Positions 34,743 to 45,966 of a stretch of DNA of 64,000 nt are shown here, piece after piece. A program made the position numbers and the translations under genes. Under the pieces are notes generated by a model, which saw only the letters and a list, made by a program, of their open reading frames with translations, ran no database searches and had not been told where the DNA came from. The first letter of the stretch is position 1. Each line of letters starts with the position of its first letter. This stretch comes from Neocallimastix lanati (nom. inval.) (taxonomy: Eukaryota; Neocallimastigomycota; Neocallimastigomycetes; Neocallimastigales; Neocallimastigaceae), in the NCBI GenBank assembly GCA_016946835.1, contig JACVTC010000056.1, forward strand, positions 527,501-591,500. Direction: 5' to 3'.

Positions 34743-34915
34743 ATATATATATTGTTTTTATCATCTTTATTTCTTTTTCTCTCTTCTTATTCTTTTTTTT
34801 TATTTACAATTTAGATTTATAGGTCATATATATTGTTTTTATCATCTTTATTTCTTTTTCTCTCTTCTTATTCTTTTTTTTTTTTATTTACAATTTAGAT
34901 TTATAGGTCATTTTA
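34743..34915. repeat. Tandem duplication of a gene 3' end (about 85 bp twice)
   Basis: The string atatattgtttttatcatc ... ttacaatttagatttataggtcat occurs twice head to tail, roughly 34747-34829 and 34830-34915. The right-hand copy holds the real end of the hydroxyacid-oxidase-like gene (last codons, stop at 34888-34890 and 3' flank). The left-hand copy repeats the last few codons and the stop in its 3' flank. Only a T-run length differs, so the event is recent. Confidence 0.95.
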
Positions 34916-35205
34916 TGTTGAATATGTTTTGGTGAAATTTGGTCAACTCTGGTACATCCAGCGATGGCCATGGTTAATCTAAATTCATCCGTTAAAATAT
35001 CCATCATTTTTTTCACACCATCGGCCCCCATTGCATTTAAGGCCCAAATGGCAGGTCTACCAACAAAAACGGCATCTGCTCCTAAAGCAATGGCTTTAAA
35101 TATATCCGATCCTCTTCTGATACCACCATCAAGGAAAACTGGAATTCTTTTGTTCACTGCTTTAGCAACCTGTTTTTAATATTAGGTTTATACACAAAAT
35201 ACATG

Positions 35206-35245
<40 letters not shown>

Positions 35246-35671
35246 TAAATGATTAATTATAAAAATAGATTAATAAAAAATAATTAATATATATATTTGA
35301 GATTAAAAAGTAAAAAAAAAAAAAAAAAAATATTTTTATTATTACTATTATATATTATATAAATTTACCACTGGAAGAGCTTCTAATGTTGTACAAACCG
35401 ATTGTCTACTATCATCATTTGAAACAATAATACCGTCAGCTCCATTTTCAACAGCAAGCTTTGCATCTTCTTCAGTTAAAATATCTTTTTTTAATTATTA
35501 TAATATAATTATTATAATATAATTATTATTATTATTAAAGTCATTATTATGCTATTTTTTAATACTAAAAATTCAATTTTTTTTTATTATTATTGTAATT
35601 TTATATTTATATCAAATACTGATGAAATATTTATATATATATTAAAAAAACTAACAATACATATATATAAA

Positions 35672-35708
<37 letters not shown>

Positions 35709-36311
35709 TATTAATCTATCTATACATATTAAGTAATATAAGGTTGATATACCTTTTATTATAATTGGTAATCTTGTCAATGATTTTAATTCTTTAATGG
35801 TATTCCATGTGATATGACTATCTAATTCTATGTCTTGATTTAAATTTTCATTTATACTTTCTGATAATGGTATAGCATGAATTGTAGCAGATGAGATATT
35901 AGTTATAATGGATCTGGCATCATCATCATTATTATTATGATTTTTATTATTATCATCATCCTCTTCAACTTCTCTTACATTTCTCTTTTTAAATGATTTT
36001 AGTAACTGATAGTTATTCTCACCATCTGAATTATACTTTCCATCATCAGCAGAATTCATTGTTAGAACAATACCTTTAAAATTACATTTTTCAGCTGTTC
36101 TAATCATATTTTTAATGATATCTATATCTTGAAGGTATATATGAAGCATAAGGAAGGCATTTGGATTTTGACGAGCAATATCTTCAATATTTGAAGTACA
36201 AAAATTACTAACAATCATTAAAGTATGAGCCATTGATGCACCTAAAAAAATAAATTAAATTATAAAAGGTTTAATTAAATTTTTAAAAAAATATAAAAAA
36301 ATTTTTTGTCG

Positions 36312-36350
<39 letters not shown>

Positions 36351-37376
36351 AAAGAGTTTATAATTAATACTGTTAATTTAATTTGAAAATATTTTATAAC
36401 AATATATAAATTAAACTTTTTTTTTAATATTGTTAATTTTCAAATTAAATTAACAATATTAATTATAGAGTTTAAATTATTGATGTTCCTATTTATTTTT
36501 ACCTTTTGCCATTCCAATTTCTCCTGTAAAGTGAGCCATATTTTGCATAGCCACAGGTGCTAATAAAAATTATAATTAAATATTTATATATAATATTGAG
36601 AGAGAAAGTTTTAATTTTAATTACTTTTTTTTCTTTTTTTTTTTATCATTAATTATTAAATATTATAACAGATAGTTTAAAAATAATATTATAATTTAAT
36701 TACAAATGCCCACTGGAATTGGTAAAATATGACCAAAAATTTTAACACTTGTATTAATTTTAGAAACATCTCTCATTACTCTTGGACGAATTCGATATCT
36801 ATTATTTTAAAAAATATAAAAATATATATATACATTAATATATATATAATATTCAAGTATGAAACTAGTTATTATGAACTTTATTTTATATATATATATG
36901 TATATAAATATTTAATTTCATTAATATATTTTCTTTTTTGAATGTTACTTTAAATAGGAATTTAAATTTTCTGCAACACTTTCGTTATTATTAGCTCCAT
37001 GAGCCTAAAAGTATATATTATTTTTATTTAATAGAAAATATATATATATTTAAGAAAAAGAATATTTAGAAAAAGAATAATTCAAAATAATAATTAAATA
37101 AATTATTAGAAAAAGAATAATATAAAATAATTATCATATAAATTATTAAATATTATATATATATTTTTTTAAAAAATTTTAAAAGAGAAAGTAAACTATT
37201 TTTATTATTATTATTTTTTTATATTTTTAATAAATATATATATTTATATATTTATTATATTTTAAGAATATCTTTAATAATATATTTACATAATAATTAT
37301 AAACTATTTTTGGCAAATGCTTTTTGGAGTAATTATGAAAATCATCAAGATTCATTGGATTTAATTTTTCCGCCAT
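34888..37376 (-). CDS. Alpha-hydroxyacid-oxidase-like flavoprotein with altered active site
   Basis: Seven exons: 37376-37290, 37004-36949, 36798-36704, 36559-36503, 36241-35753, 35484-35369 and 35169-34888; they sum to 393 residues (HAO/glycolate oxidase is about 365-370). The FMN-dependent TIM-barrel family is clear: KHLPKIVYNYYAHGA, YRIRPRVMRDVSKI, SPVAMQNMAH, LPIIIKG, FLDGGIRRGSDIFKAIALGA, VFVGRPAIWAL and DEFRLTMAIAGC. Tyr24, Lys230, Arg257, the DGGIRRG and GRP phosphate-binding parts are kept (spinach glycolate oxidase numbering). The strand-end QLYVYKD is MLHIYLQD here (Gln127 to Met, Tyr129 to His). LTVDTPRLGRRE is LTMNSADDGKYN (Asp157 to Asn). SNHGARQLD is SNDDSRQSV (catalytic His254 to Asp). 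An Asp/Asn-rich insert sits in loop 4 (about residues 165-195). The protein probably folds and may bind FMN, but is unlikely to oxidise 2-hydroxyacids by the usual route. No C-terminal SKL peroxisomal signal is certain; the end is YKSKL, which does finish in SKL-like K-L. Confidence 0.88.
36359..36467. repeat. Long inverted repeat in an intron (32-bp arms)
   Basis: Arms 36359-36390 and 36436-36467 (tataattaatactgttaatt... and its complement) match over 32 bp with one mismatch, around a 45-base loop. The pair lies inside the intron between the fourth and fifth exons of the hydroxyacid-oxidase-like gene. A MITE-like palindrome or an intronic RNA hairpin would both look like this. Confidence 0.85.
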
Positions 37377-38398
37377 GATAAAATTTATAATTATTTTAAA
37401 GTATTAAAAATATTTTTTTGATATATATATTTTATATATTTTATGAAAAGTTTTATTTGATTTTTATTTTTTATTTTTTTTCTCTTTTTCTTATTTTGTA
37501 ATTTAAAAAATAACTTTACTTTTTTATAAACTATTTCATAAAATTTAAATTTCAAATTTCAAATTTTATTTTAAAGAAAAGTTTAAATAATAAAAATAAA
37601 AATTAAAGTATTTCAATAAATAAAAATGCAAAGTATTTCATATTATTAATAAAATAAAAAGAGTAAAAAAAAAAAAAAAAAAAGAAAAAGAAAAAAAGAA
37701 AAACTTATCGATATATATATACAATTTTCTTTGGATGTTTTTTGCTTTATTATTATTATTTTTTTAAAATTTAAACTTTCTTAATTTTCTATTGAATACC
37801 TCAAAAATGTTTAAATTTTTTAATTAAACTTTTAAAGAAAAAATTAAAAAAAAAAATTTAAATTGTTATAACATATTAGTTAATAAACATCCATATATTA
37901 TCAATTAAATAATAATATATACACTTAATTTAATTCTCCTAAAAATTCAATATAATTTAATTTATTTTAATTTATTTCATTCAATATAAAATTTAAAAAT
38001 TTTAAAAAAATTAAAAAAAATTTTTTTGTTAAAAAAAACGAAAAATATAAAAAATGAAAAAAAAATTAAAAGTTAAAGTATTATGTAAAACAATAAAAAA
38101 CATGGAATATCATTGAATAATTGAATAATTGAATAATAATTTATATAATAAATAATTGAATAATTGAATAATAATTGAATAATTGAATAATAATTTATAT
38201 GATAAATAATTGAATAAGTGAATAAGTGAATAATTTAATAAGTGAATAATTATTAAGTGAATAATTTAATAAGTGAATAAGTGAATAATTGAATAATTGA
38301 ATAATAATTTATATAATAAATAATTGAATAATTGAATAATTGAATATGTGAATAAGTGAATAATAATTAGTATATAATAAATATACAAATAAAATATA

Positions 38399-38434
<36 letters not shown>

Positions 38435-41400
38435 TTAAATTTATTAATTTTTAAACTTTTTTATTATAAATAATTTATAATAATTTATTTAATGAATATT
38501 TAAAATAAAATAATATTTAAAAAAAAAAAAAATAAAATAAAATCAACTAATTTTCATTAATCTTCACTTGATGTACTACATATAATTTATTTTTTATTTT
38601 TATTTTTTTTTAATAATTTTTTTTTATATTTTATTTTTATTTTAAATATTTATTATATATAATTTATATTATATTTATTATTTATATAATTTATTTTAAC
38701 TATTCATTATATTCATTATATATAAATTTATTTTATAATTTATTTTTATTTTTAATATAGATTTAATTATAAAATATTTAAAAATAGAAAATAAAACTTT
38801 TATATATAACATATATGAAATGATATGAAATAAATTATTAAATCATTGTTAATTATTTTAATCCTATAAATTTCACTAATTTCGACATCATTCCCAAAAA
38901 AAAAAAAATGAAATATAATAAAAAAAAATAAAAAATAAAATAAAATTTGTTTAATTTTATTTAATTTTAGAACTATAAAATAACTTTTTATATATATATA
39001 AATATATAAATATGATTATATGATGAAAAATATTATTTTTGAGAGCTTTAAAATTTTCATTGAATGGATTTTAATTCATTAGGAAATGCATCATCCTAAT
39101 CTATTTTATAAATGAATATAAAAATTATTTTATGTAATTCCAAATCCATTTCCTAATTTCTAATTAAACTTTTTATAGACTTTGTAATAAACATTTTTTT
39201 TTTTAAAAAAATAAAATTTAAAATTTAAAATTTAAAATAAAAATAAAAATTAAAAAAATGCGGAAAACATATACAAAGCAATATTTTCAATTTGTATATT
39301 TATTTTATATATATTTTTATTGTTATTTTTATTTTTATTGTTATTATTTGTTTGCTTTTGTTTAATTAAAAGCCATAAATTTATTATAAGTTTATTATAA
39401 ATTATATGTTAACACATTTTCATATAAAAATAGTTTCAAATATTTTATTATTAAAAATTTCAAAAATATTAAAAGAATAGAGTACTTTCAAAAAAAAAAA
39501 AAAGATTTAAAGGAAAAAAACAATTTTAAATGTGGATGAAGAATAAAGTTAATAAACATTTTAATTAATATTTTTTATTTTTATTATAATATTAAATAGT
39601 GAATTACCAATAAATAGAATATATACTAATAATATAGTATTTATATAGCATATTTTATGTTTTTTTATTAAAAAATATTGATAATTGTTAATTTTATATA
39701 TATATTACATATTTTAAATAAAAACAAATTTATTATTCAGATAAATATTAATAATTATTTTTTTCCTCTAAGAACAATAACAATAATAAAAAATCAATAT
39801 TCAGTTTTATCTTAATTAATACATAAACAAGTAAAAATGATCTATGTCATCTTTCTTTTAAATATATATGTATAATTTTTTTTTGTTGATGTATGTAATT
39901 AATAAATTTATATTAAAGAAGTTTAAAAAAAAAAAAAGAAAGAAAGAAAAGAAAATAAAAATAAAAATAAAAATTTTAAATTTACTTTTTTATTTTTAAA
40001 TTTTTTTTAAACAAAAATTAATAATATTTTTGATATTTATATAATGTAGAAATTTAAAATTTAATAATTATTTTGCCATTTTACAAAGTATAAAGCATAA
40101 TGAATAATGGGTAATAAATAAGAAATGTTATTATAGAGAATTGTTGAAGTAAAAAAAAAAAAGTAATATAAAAATCGAAAATGATCATGGTCAATACACG
40201 TTGAAATATTTTAAATGAAAGTAATTTTTTTAAAAAAAAATTTTATTTCATTATAATAAATTTATGAATTTATAAAAGAAATAGAAATTTGTATAAAAAG
40301 TTTAAAGAAATTTAAATTTGTATTTTTTTTTTTTTTTTTTATTTGAATATATATTATAAAATTTAATGAATATTCGAACCAATTCCAGTAGTTTCATGAA
40401 AATTAAAAAAAGAAAAAAAAAAAAAAAAAAATATAAAAAATAAAAAAAAAAAAAAAAAAGATTATTATATATATAATAAAGATTTTAAGATTTTTTAAAT
40501 TTTTTTTTTATATAAAAGATTTTGAAAAGAAATTTTTATTATCTTATATATTAAATTTTATCACTAATAAATGCATAAACATTTGAAACTGGATTATATT
40601 TGATTATACTAAAATGATAAATGGTAGTAACGATTTAGAACATTAGATATCTAATTCAAATGAAAAAAAAAAACTTTTCTCTTTCATCAATTAAACTAGT
40701 TAAAATAATACATTTCATATCTACAGATTTAATTAATATAGTTTAAATAATTTTTATAAATTTATAATTTCATATCTTTTATTATTTTTTATTTAAAAGA
40801 TCTTTTTCAAACTTCTTTTAAAAAAAATATATATATTTAATTTAGTTATTTATTAATAAATGGCAAAAAAATAAAAAAATAAAAAAATAAATATTATACA
40901 CTTTATTTTATATGAAATAAAAATAATATATAATATATAGTATATTTTATTAAAAAAAATATATATATATAATATATATCTTTTATTAATTAATTAACTC
41001 TTTGAAACTTTTTTCCAACATATAAAATAAAGTTCACATAATATCTCTTTTTTGAATATTGAATAAAATTTCAAAATTTTAAAAATAATTAAATGATTGA
41101 ATAATCAATAATATATTTTAGTAACATAATATAATATATATCTAATATATATCTTGCTATTGTTTATTCTTATTCTTATATTATTATATCTATTAAAATA
41201 TTAAAGAATATAATGATATTAATTAAAGTTTAATATAATATATAATTTGTAATAAATAATTTCATAATTAATAATAATATAGAATATTTTGAATACATAA
41301 AAAATATTATAATTAATTTGTTAAACGTATACATTTATTAATTTGTATACAATTTCAATTTGAGCAATTTCTTTTTTTTACATTTATATAAAATAAAAAT

Positions 41401-42414
41401 TTTAATATATTTAAACACTTTTTTTTTTTGGTTAGATTATGTTTTATATTAAGACTTTATAATATTTTATTAAAAAAAAAAAAAGTTTTTTATTTTCTTT
41501 TTTCATCTTAAGTCTTATATAAATCAAAATTTATGGAGTAATATAATAATATCTAAATGATGGTAAAAAACAATAACAAAATATTATTTAACTTATTTAA
41601 ATAATTAAAATAATACTGAAACAATTAATAACTTTTTTTTTAAAAAAAATTATTTAAAAACTAATTGATTTTAATTAATAATTAAAAATTTTATTATATA
41701 ATAATTATTTTAATTGTTAAAATAAAAAATTAAACTTTAATATCTATATATTATTATTAAACTTTAAATATCTTATATAGTTTTATTGATCCAAATGCAT
41801 GCAAAATAGGTATATTATGCATATTTATACATTTTTTCAAATGGTGTATTGGTATGGTCCGCAATATAACTATTAAGTATTGTAGATGTTTCAGATATAT
41901 TCAAAAATTATAATAGTAAATGAAGCTATTAAAAAGAAAATATAGTTGATATCAATTACCAATAAAAATATTATTGAAGAGATAATAAACACATTAATGT
42001 TCAAAAAATAATAATTCTAAAATTTTATACTGCGGATGATAATATGGAGATATATATAAAAAATATATATATATATATATATATTCATAAATTTTATGTA
42101 TATGATGATATATTGAATCAAAAAAAAAAAAAAAAAAAAAATAAGAATGTATGAATTTTCACAACTATGAATATCCTGAAGGCATTGAAAATGTTTTTGT
42201 TACATATAATGCACATTCTAATTTTTTTTTTTATAATAAATGTATTAATAATATTTTTTGTGTTTTTTAATGTTTTTAATGATAATTCTCTAATAATTCA
42301 CTGTGATATCATTTATAAACGTTTTTGCTATATTTCATTAATCATATTTACTTTTGTGGAAAAACAAATGGGTTAATATGTGTCGATCATAATTTTTTTT
42401 TTTTTTTTTTTTTT
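37377..42414. other. Long AT-rich intergenic region
   Basis: Five kilobases without a recognisable gene. They hold A/T homopolymers, (TA)n and an array of ttgaataa(t)/agtgaataa units at 38105-38375. From about 41770 to 42375 the sequence becomes more complex. One frame reads VYWYGPQYNY near 41840 and others read EGIENVFVTYNAHSN (about 42176) and LIIHCDIIYKRFCYISLI (about 42292). These are separated by stops, so this part may be the relic of a gene or mobile element of unknown family. Confidence 0.6.
38105..38375. repeat. Interspersed TTGAATAA / AGTGAATAA array
   Basis: About 270 bp of 8-9 bp units (ttgaataa, agtgaataa) with a longer ataatttatataataaataa block recurring three times. No coding content. 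Confidence 0.85.
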
Positions 42415-43090
42415 TACTTCCGGTGTGTACAGCTTATTTTTTTTCAGCTCAAGATATGGAAATATTGAGGAAGTCATAATACTTCGGTGCGCTTTCGCAT
42501 AGGCGGATATTATCCCTGCTAGACGGCCTTAACCGAGTGTTCATTATTGGCGTTCTAACATCTGACATGCATATTATTACTAAGAATTTTCTAGTTCGCT
42601 TTTTCTCGGAATGCCTCTCCAGTTCCTAACTTCCCTTTGAAGCGTAGGTATAGAAATCAGAAGGACTGCAATTTAATGGAATATATCTACATTACTTTAG
42701 TAGAAACATATCTAATTGGACATATGATATGTATCCATATGACAGTAATTTCCTCATAAATATATTAAATGACAGTACTTGCAAAACCTTTTCAGGGCCA
42801 TAATTAGGGCAGTATCTTATCCATTATTACTCAGGAGATTGAGAATAATATATATATATATATATAAGGGAGAAAATACTTACCTATAACCCTAACCACC
42901 TTATTCGGTAAAAACCATTGATAAGGAAAACCTGGAAAATGGTCAAAGGGCGGGACCGAACCTGGAGCTTTTTGCATGCTAGTACATGAACTAATAATCA
43001 GAATAGAACCTAGTTCGATACTGATCCTAATGAATATTCATAAGAAGCGTGTAGTGGTGGAACATGAAATTTGCCTGTAAACAGGCCTGA
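42415..43090. other. GC-richer non-coding island
   Basis: After a poly(T) run of more than 20 bases, composition jumps to ordinary complexity for about 670 bp, then returns to AT-rich sequence. No frame is open for long on either strand; the longest on the - strand is about 57 codons around 42.45-42.65 kb. In an AT-rich genome such islands are often RNA genes or mobile-element relics. The right-hand part (42876-43086) has features of a structured RNA and is listed separately. If read on the - strand, the island ends in poly(A) after ccggaagt, which would suit a retroposed relic. Confidence 0.6.
42876..43086 (+). ncRNA. Candidate structured RNA with an Sm-like site (U1-like or telomerase-RNA-like)
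   Basis: A TATA-like run (42849-42866) lies 10-27 bases upstream of ATACTTACCT (42876-42885), identical to the usual 5' end of U1 snRNA. TAACCCTAACC (42887-42897) overlaps CCACC (42896-42900), which can pair with GGTGG (43056-43060). Inside that helix are two nested hairpins: ACCATT/AATGGT (42914-42943, inner AGG/CCT) and ATCAG/CTGAT (42997-43025, inner GAAC/GTTC). After the closing helix come AAATTTG (43067-43073), like the AAUUUG Sm site of U1, and a GCCTG-CAGGC hairpin (43073-43086). The order (5' single strand, closing helix, inner hairpins, Sm site, 3' hairpin) matches U1. I could not find the U1-70K loop sequence. TAACCCTAACC would instead fit a telomerase RNA template. ATACTTACCT is also the complement of a splice donor, so chance is a real alternative. 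Confidence 0.25.
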
Positions 43091-43279
43091 AATATAAATG
43101 AATTTACTAAACAAATGAAAACAAATTTTTTTTTTATCTTAGCTCTAATTGGTGTAATTATACTTATATTATTTATAATATCTACTGCTGTTATAAAAAT
43201 AAATATAAAAAAATAAATAAATAGAAAAAAAAAATTAAAAAATTGGTAAATTATATTTAAAAATTTAAAATATAAAATT

Positions 43280-43777
43280 TTTATTTTATTCCTGGTGATT
43301 CTAACCATAGAGTTTGTGTAAATAATGATAAATATTTTGTAGATTAAAATAGATTTAATTATCGATTTAAATAAAAAAAAAAAATAAATTCTTATAGGAG
43401 TAATATATGCGTTACTTCTGTCTAAATCTTTTGAAAAAAAAAAAAAAAAAAAAAAAAAAAACAGGGATTACAAATATGTTTATAGCTTATTACATCGAAT
43501 TCCTAATCGAAAAATTACAATTTTTGATGATGAAAAGAACTCTCAAAAATAAAAACTGAGATGAATATTTGGGAAAATTTAATGTGATTTCATTAGATAT
43601 TTCAAAAATTTTTTAAAAGAAAATAACATAAATAATGTATTAGAAGAAATTAAAAAAAATAAAAAAAATAAAAATAAAAATAAAAATTCAATTATTGATA
43701 AAATAAAAGAAAAAAAAAACAAGATTTTAAATGTTATGAAAAAGAAAACTTTAAAACAATTATTAAGAAAAAAAAAA

Positions 43778-43812
<35 letters not shown>

Positions 43813-44460
43813 TCTTATTAATGATGATTAGGAGATGATTAGGATTTAGTTTTACGGAATGGATCTTATGATACGAAGAAAGTTTAATAAAGATTATTTG
43901 AATTTTCTAACTTTATTAATTAAAGAAACCAAAAGTATATGGCTTTAACATATATATGACAGGAATTTTACCTTTAAATTCAGGTCTTAAAAGGTATTTT
44001 TGATGAATTGAAATCATCTTTTGGGTGGGTGGATGGTGAAATATTATTGGTTTTTTTTGATGAATTATTTCATAAATATTTTAATTAAAAAATAAAAAAA
44101 ACAATGAAAATAATGCCAAGAGTTTATCAAATAAAAAAAAAAAAAAAAAGAGGGAGAGAGATTTAATAATTTATCATTTAAAAAAAAAAATAGATGACAA
44201 TAGAAAAGCAGAAGAAGAATTTCCATATATAAAATTGATGAAAATGAAAATGAAAAAGTTGATAAAAAAAAAAAAAAAGAATTATTGTATGAAAAAATGA
44301 AAAAATTTTGTTAATAGTTATAAATTAAGAGACAAAATTTTAAATTATAATATAGGATGTGTATTCACCGTATTCTATTATAAAAGCCATAAAAGAAAAT
44401 TTTGGTACAATTGCTTATTTTCAGTAGCAGATAATCAATCCTATTTAATCAAAGTTAATT
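43280..44460 (+). pseudogene. Decayed AAA-ATPase-like (PF09820-type) gene
   Basis: Readable pieces in the expected order are YKYVYSLLHRIPNRKITIFD (about 43470), FNVISLDISK-type sequence (about 43580), TYMTGILPLNSG (about 43950) with downstream FDELKSSFGW, and DVYSPYSIIKAIKENFGTIA (about 44357). The TGILP and NPYSI motifs are hallmarks of the AAA-ATPase-like family common in bacteria and in anaerobic and zoosporic fungi. Frames change several times and stops intervene, with Lys/Asn-rich A runs between the pieces. The Walker A segment was not found. Confidence 0.65.
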
Positions 44461-44723
44461 AAATAATTATTTTAAAAAAAAAAATTTTTTTTTTTTTTTT
44501 TTTTATGAAATAGTAGTATCATTTTTCTTTCATGTATCCTTTTTCCTTTTTTTTTTTTTTTTTTTTTTTTTTTTCCTTTTTTTTCACTTTTTCATATTTT
44601 CATATTTTCATTTTTTTTTCCAAGTATTTACTATTCCACCATGTATGAATCTTTTATGTATAGTACTATAATGTTATATTTATCATGTCTTTTTTTTTTG
44701 GGGGGGGGATAGTTATATAAGTA

Positions 44724-44888
44724 ATAGTACTTTTTTATATTCCTGTATGATGGAATTGATTCCACCTCATGTACCTTTTTTTTTTTTTCTTTTTTAATTT
44801 TTTAATATATATATATTTTGGATGGTTGTGAAATTATAGTACTTTTTTATATTCCTGTATGATGGAATTGATTCCACCTCATGTGCCT
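44724..44888. repeat. 53-bp sequence repeated at a 112-bp period
   Basis: The string atagtacttttttatattcc...gattccacctcatgt occurs at 44724-44776 and 44836-44888, differing by almost nothing. It may be the left end of the larger duplicated unit that follows. Confidence 0.95.
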
Positions 44889-44912
44889 TTTTTTTTTTTT
44901 TATTCTTTTATT

Positions 44913-44957
<45 letters not shown>

Positions 44958-44970
44958 TTTATTATTATTT

Positions 44971-45230
44971 TTGTATAAATTTTATAAGTTTTTTTTATTT
45001 ATTTTTATAATAATTTTTTTAATATATATATATAGTTCAGTTTTTGTTTTGAAAAATGTAGAACGACTATACAAAAAGGTCTGTAATATTTGGGTCCTAA
45101 CCATGAAAAAATTTGCTTCAATTTTCATTCAAGACCTTGAATCTTGGACTGAAATTAGACTATGGGAGTTCTTAGTAAAAAAAATATTTATATATATCAA
45201 ATTTTAATGAAATTATTCATGAAATTATTG

Positions 45231-45269
<39 letters not shown>

Positions 45270-45371
45270 TATATATAGTAAATAATTGATAATTGGTAAT
45301 GATAATAGCTATAAATAAATTTAATACTTTTAAATAATCAAATATAGCTTGAAAATAATGTATTTTTATTC

Positions 45372-45409
<38 letters not shown>

Positions 45410-45441
45410 ATATATTCTTGAAAAGGAATACTATAGAGACC

Positions 45442-45483
<42 letters not shown>

Positions 45484-45932
45484 TATAAATTTTATTAATT
45501 TTTTTTTTTTTTTTTTATTTATTTCTATAATAATTATATATATATATATATAGTTTAGTTTTTATTTTGAAAATGTCGATCAATTATACAAAGAGGTCTG
45601 TAATATTTGGGTCCTAACCATGAAAAAATTTGCTTCAATTTTCATTCAAGACCTTGAATCTTGGACTGAAAGTAGACTATGGGAGTTCTTAGTAAAAAAA
45701 AAAATATTTATATATATCAAATTTAAATGAAATTATTCATGGAATTGTTGAAAAAAAAAAAAAAAAAAAAACTCTATTTTTATATGGAAAATTACTTCAT
45801 TCTAAGAGTTAAACTATAATAATAATACGAATTATTTAAAAGTTATTTATACGATTGAAAAAAAATTTTTTTATAATATTTTTAAATAATCAAATATAGC
45901 TTGAAAATAATGCATTGTTATTTCATTAAAAA

Positions 45933-45950
<18 letters not shown>
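44971..45950. repeat. Duplicated block of about 450 bp with a conserved 35-codon frame
   Basis: Copy A (44971-45400) and copy B (45482-45950) share, in order, a T-rich leader, a conserved 150-bp core (45054-45180 and 45575-45702) and the string taaataatcaaatatagcttgaaaataatg (45331 and about 45883). The core is almost identical and open in one frame in both copies: VCNIWVLTMKKFASIFIQDL then ESWTE(I/S)RLWEFLVKK. The few changes upstream alter residues (ERLYKK against DQLYKE). I do not recognise the peptide. It may be a duplicated exon or part of a mobile element. Confidence 0.85.

Positions 45951-45966
<16 letters not shown>

Larger units (their letters stand above)
32931..34887. other. AT-rich intergenic region with gene relics
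   Basis: Mostly (TA)n and homopolymers. Separately listed are a decayed ORF at 33551-33760, a short GC-richer segment at 34568-34645, and a tandem duplication of the 3' end of the neighbouring gene at 34743-34915. The open frame 33118-33309 (+) is Ile/Tyr/Phe-rich and looks like chance. Confidence 0.65.

Noticed and set aside
40360-40450. tRNA-like B-box (ggttcgaat on the - strand)
   Set aside because: The 50 bases where the rest of a tRNA would lie are poly(A); no A-box, acceptor stem or anticodon arm.
42940-42962. B-box-like ggttcggtccc on the - strand in the GC island
   Set aside because: One key position differs from the consensus, the flanking 5-base stems do not pair, and no A-box lies at the usual distance.
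44881-45207. 108-codon open frame as one gene
   Set aside because: The first 55 codons are poly(T)/(TA) sequence; only the last 45 or so codons are complex, and they belong to the duplicated block.
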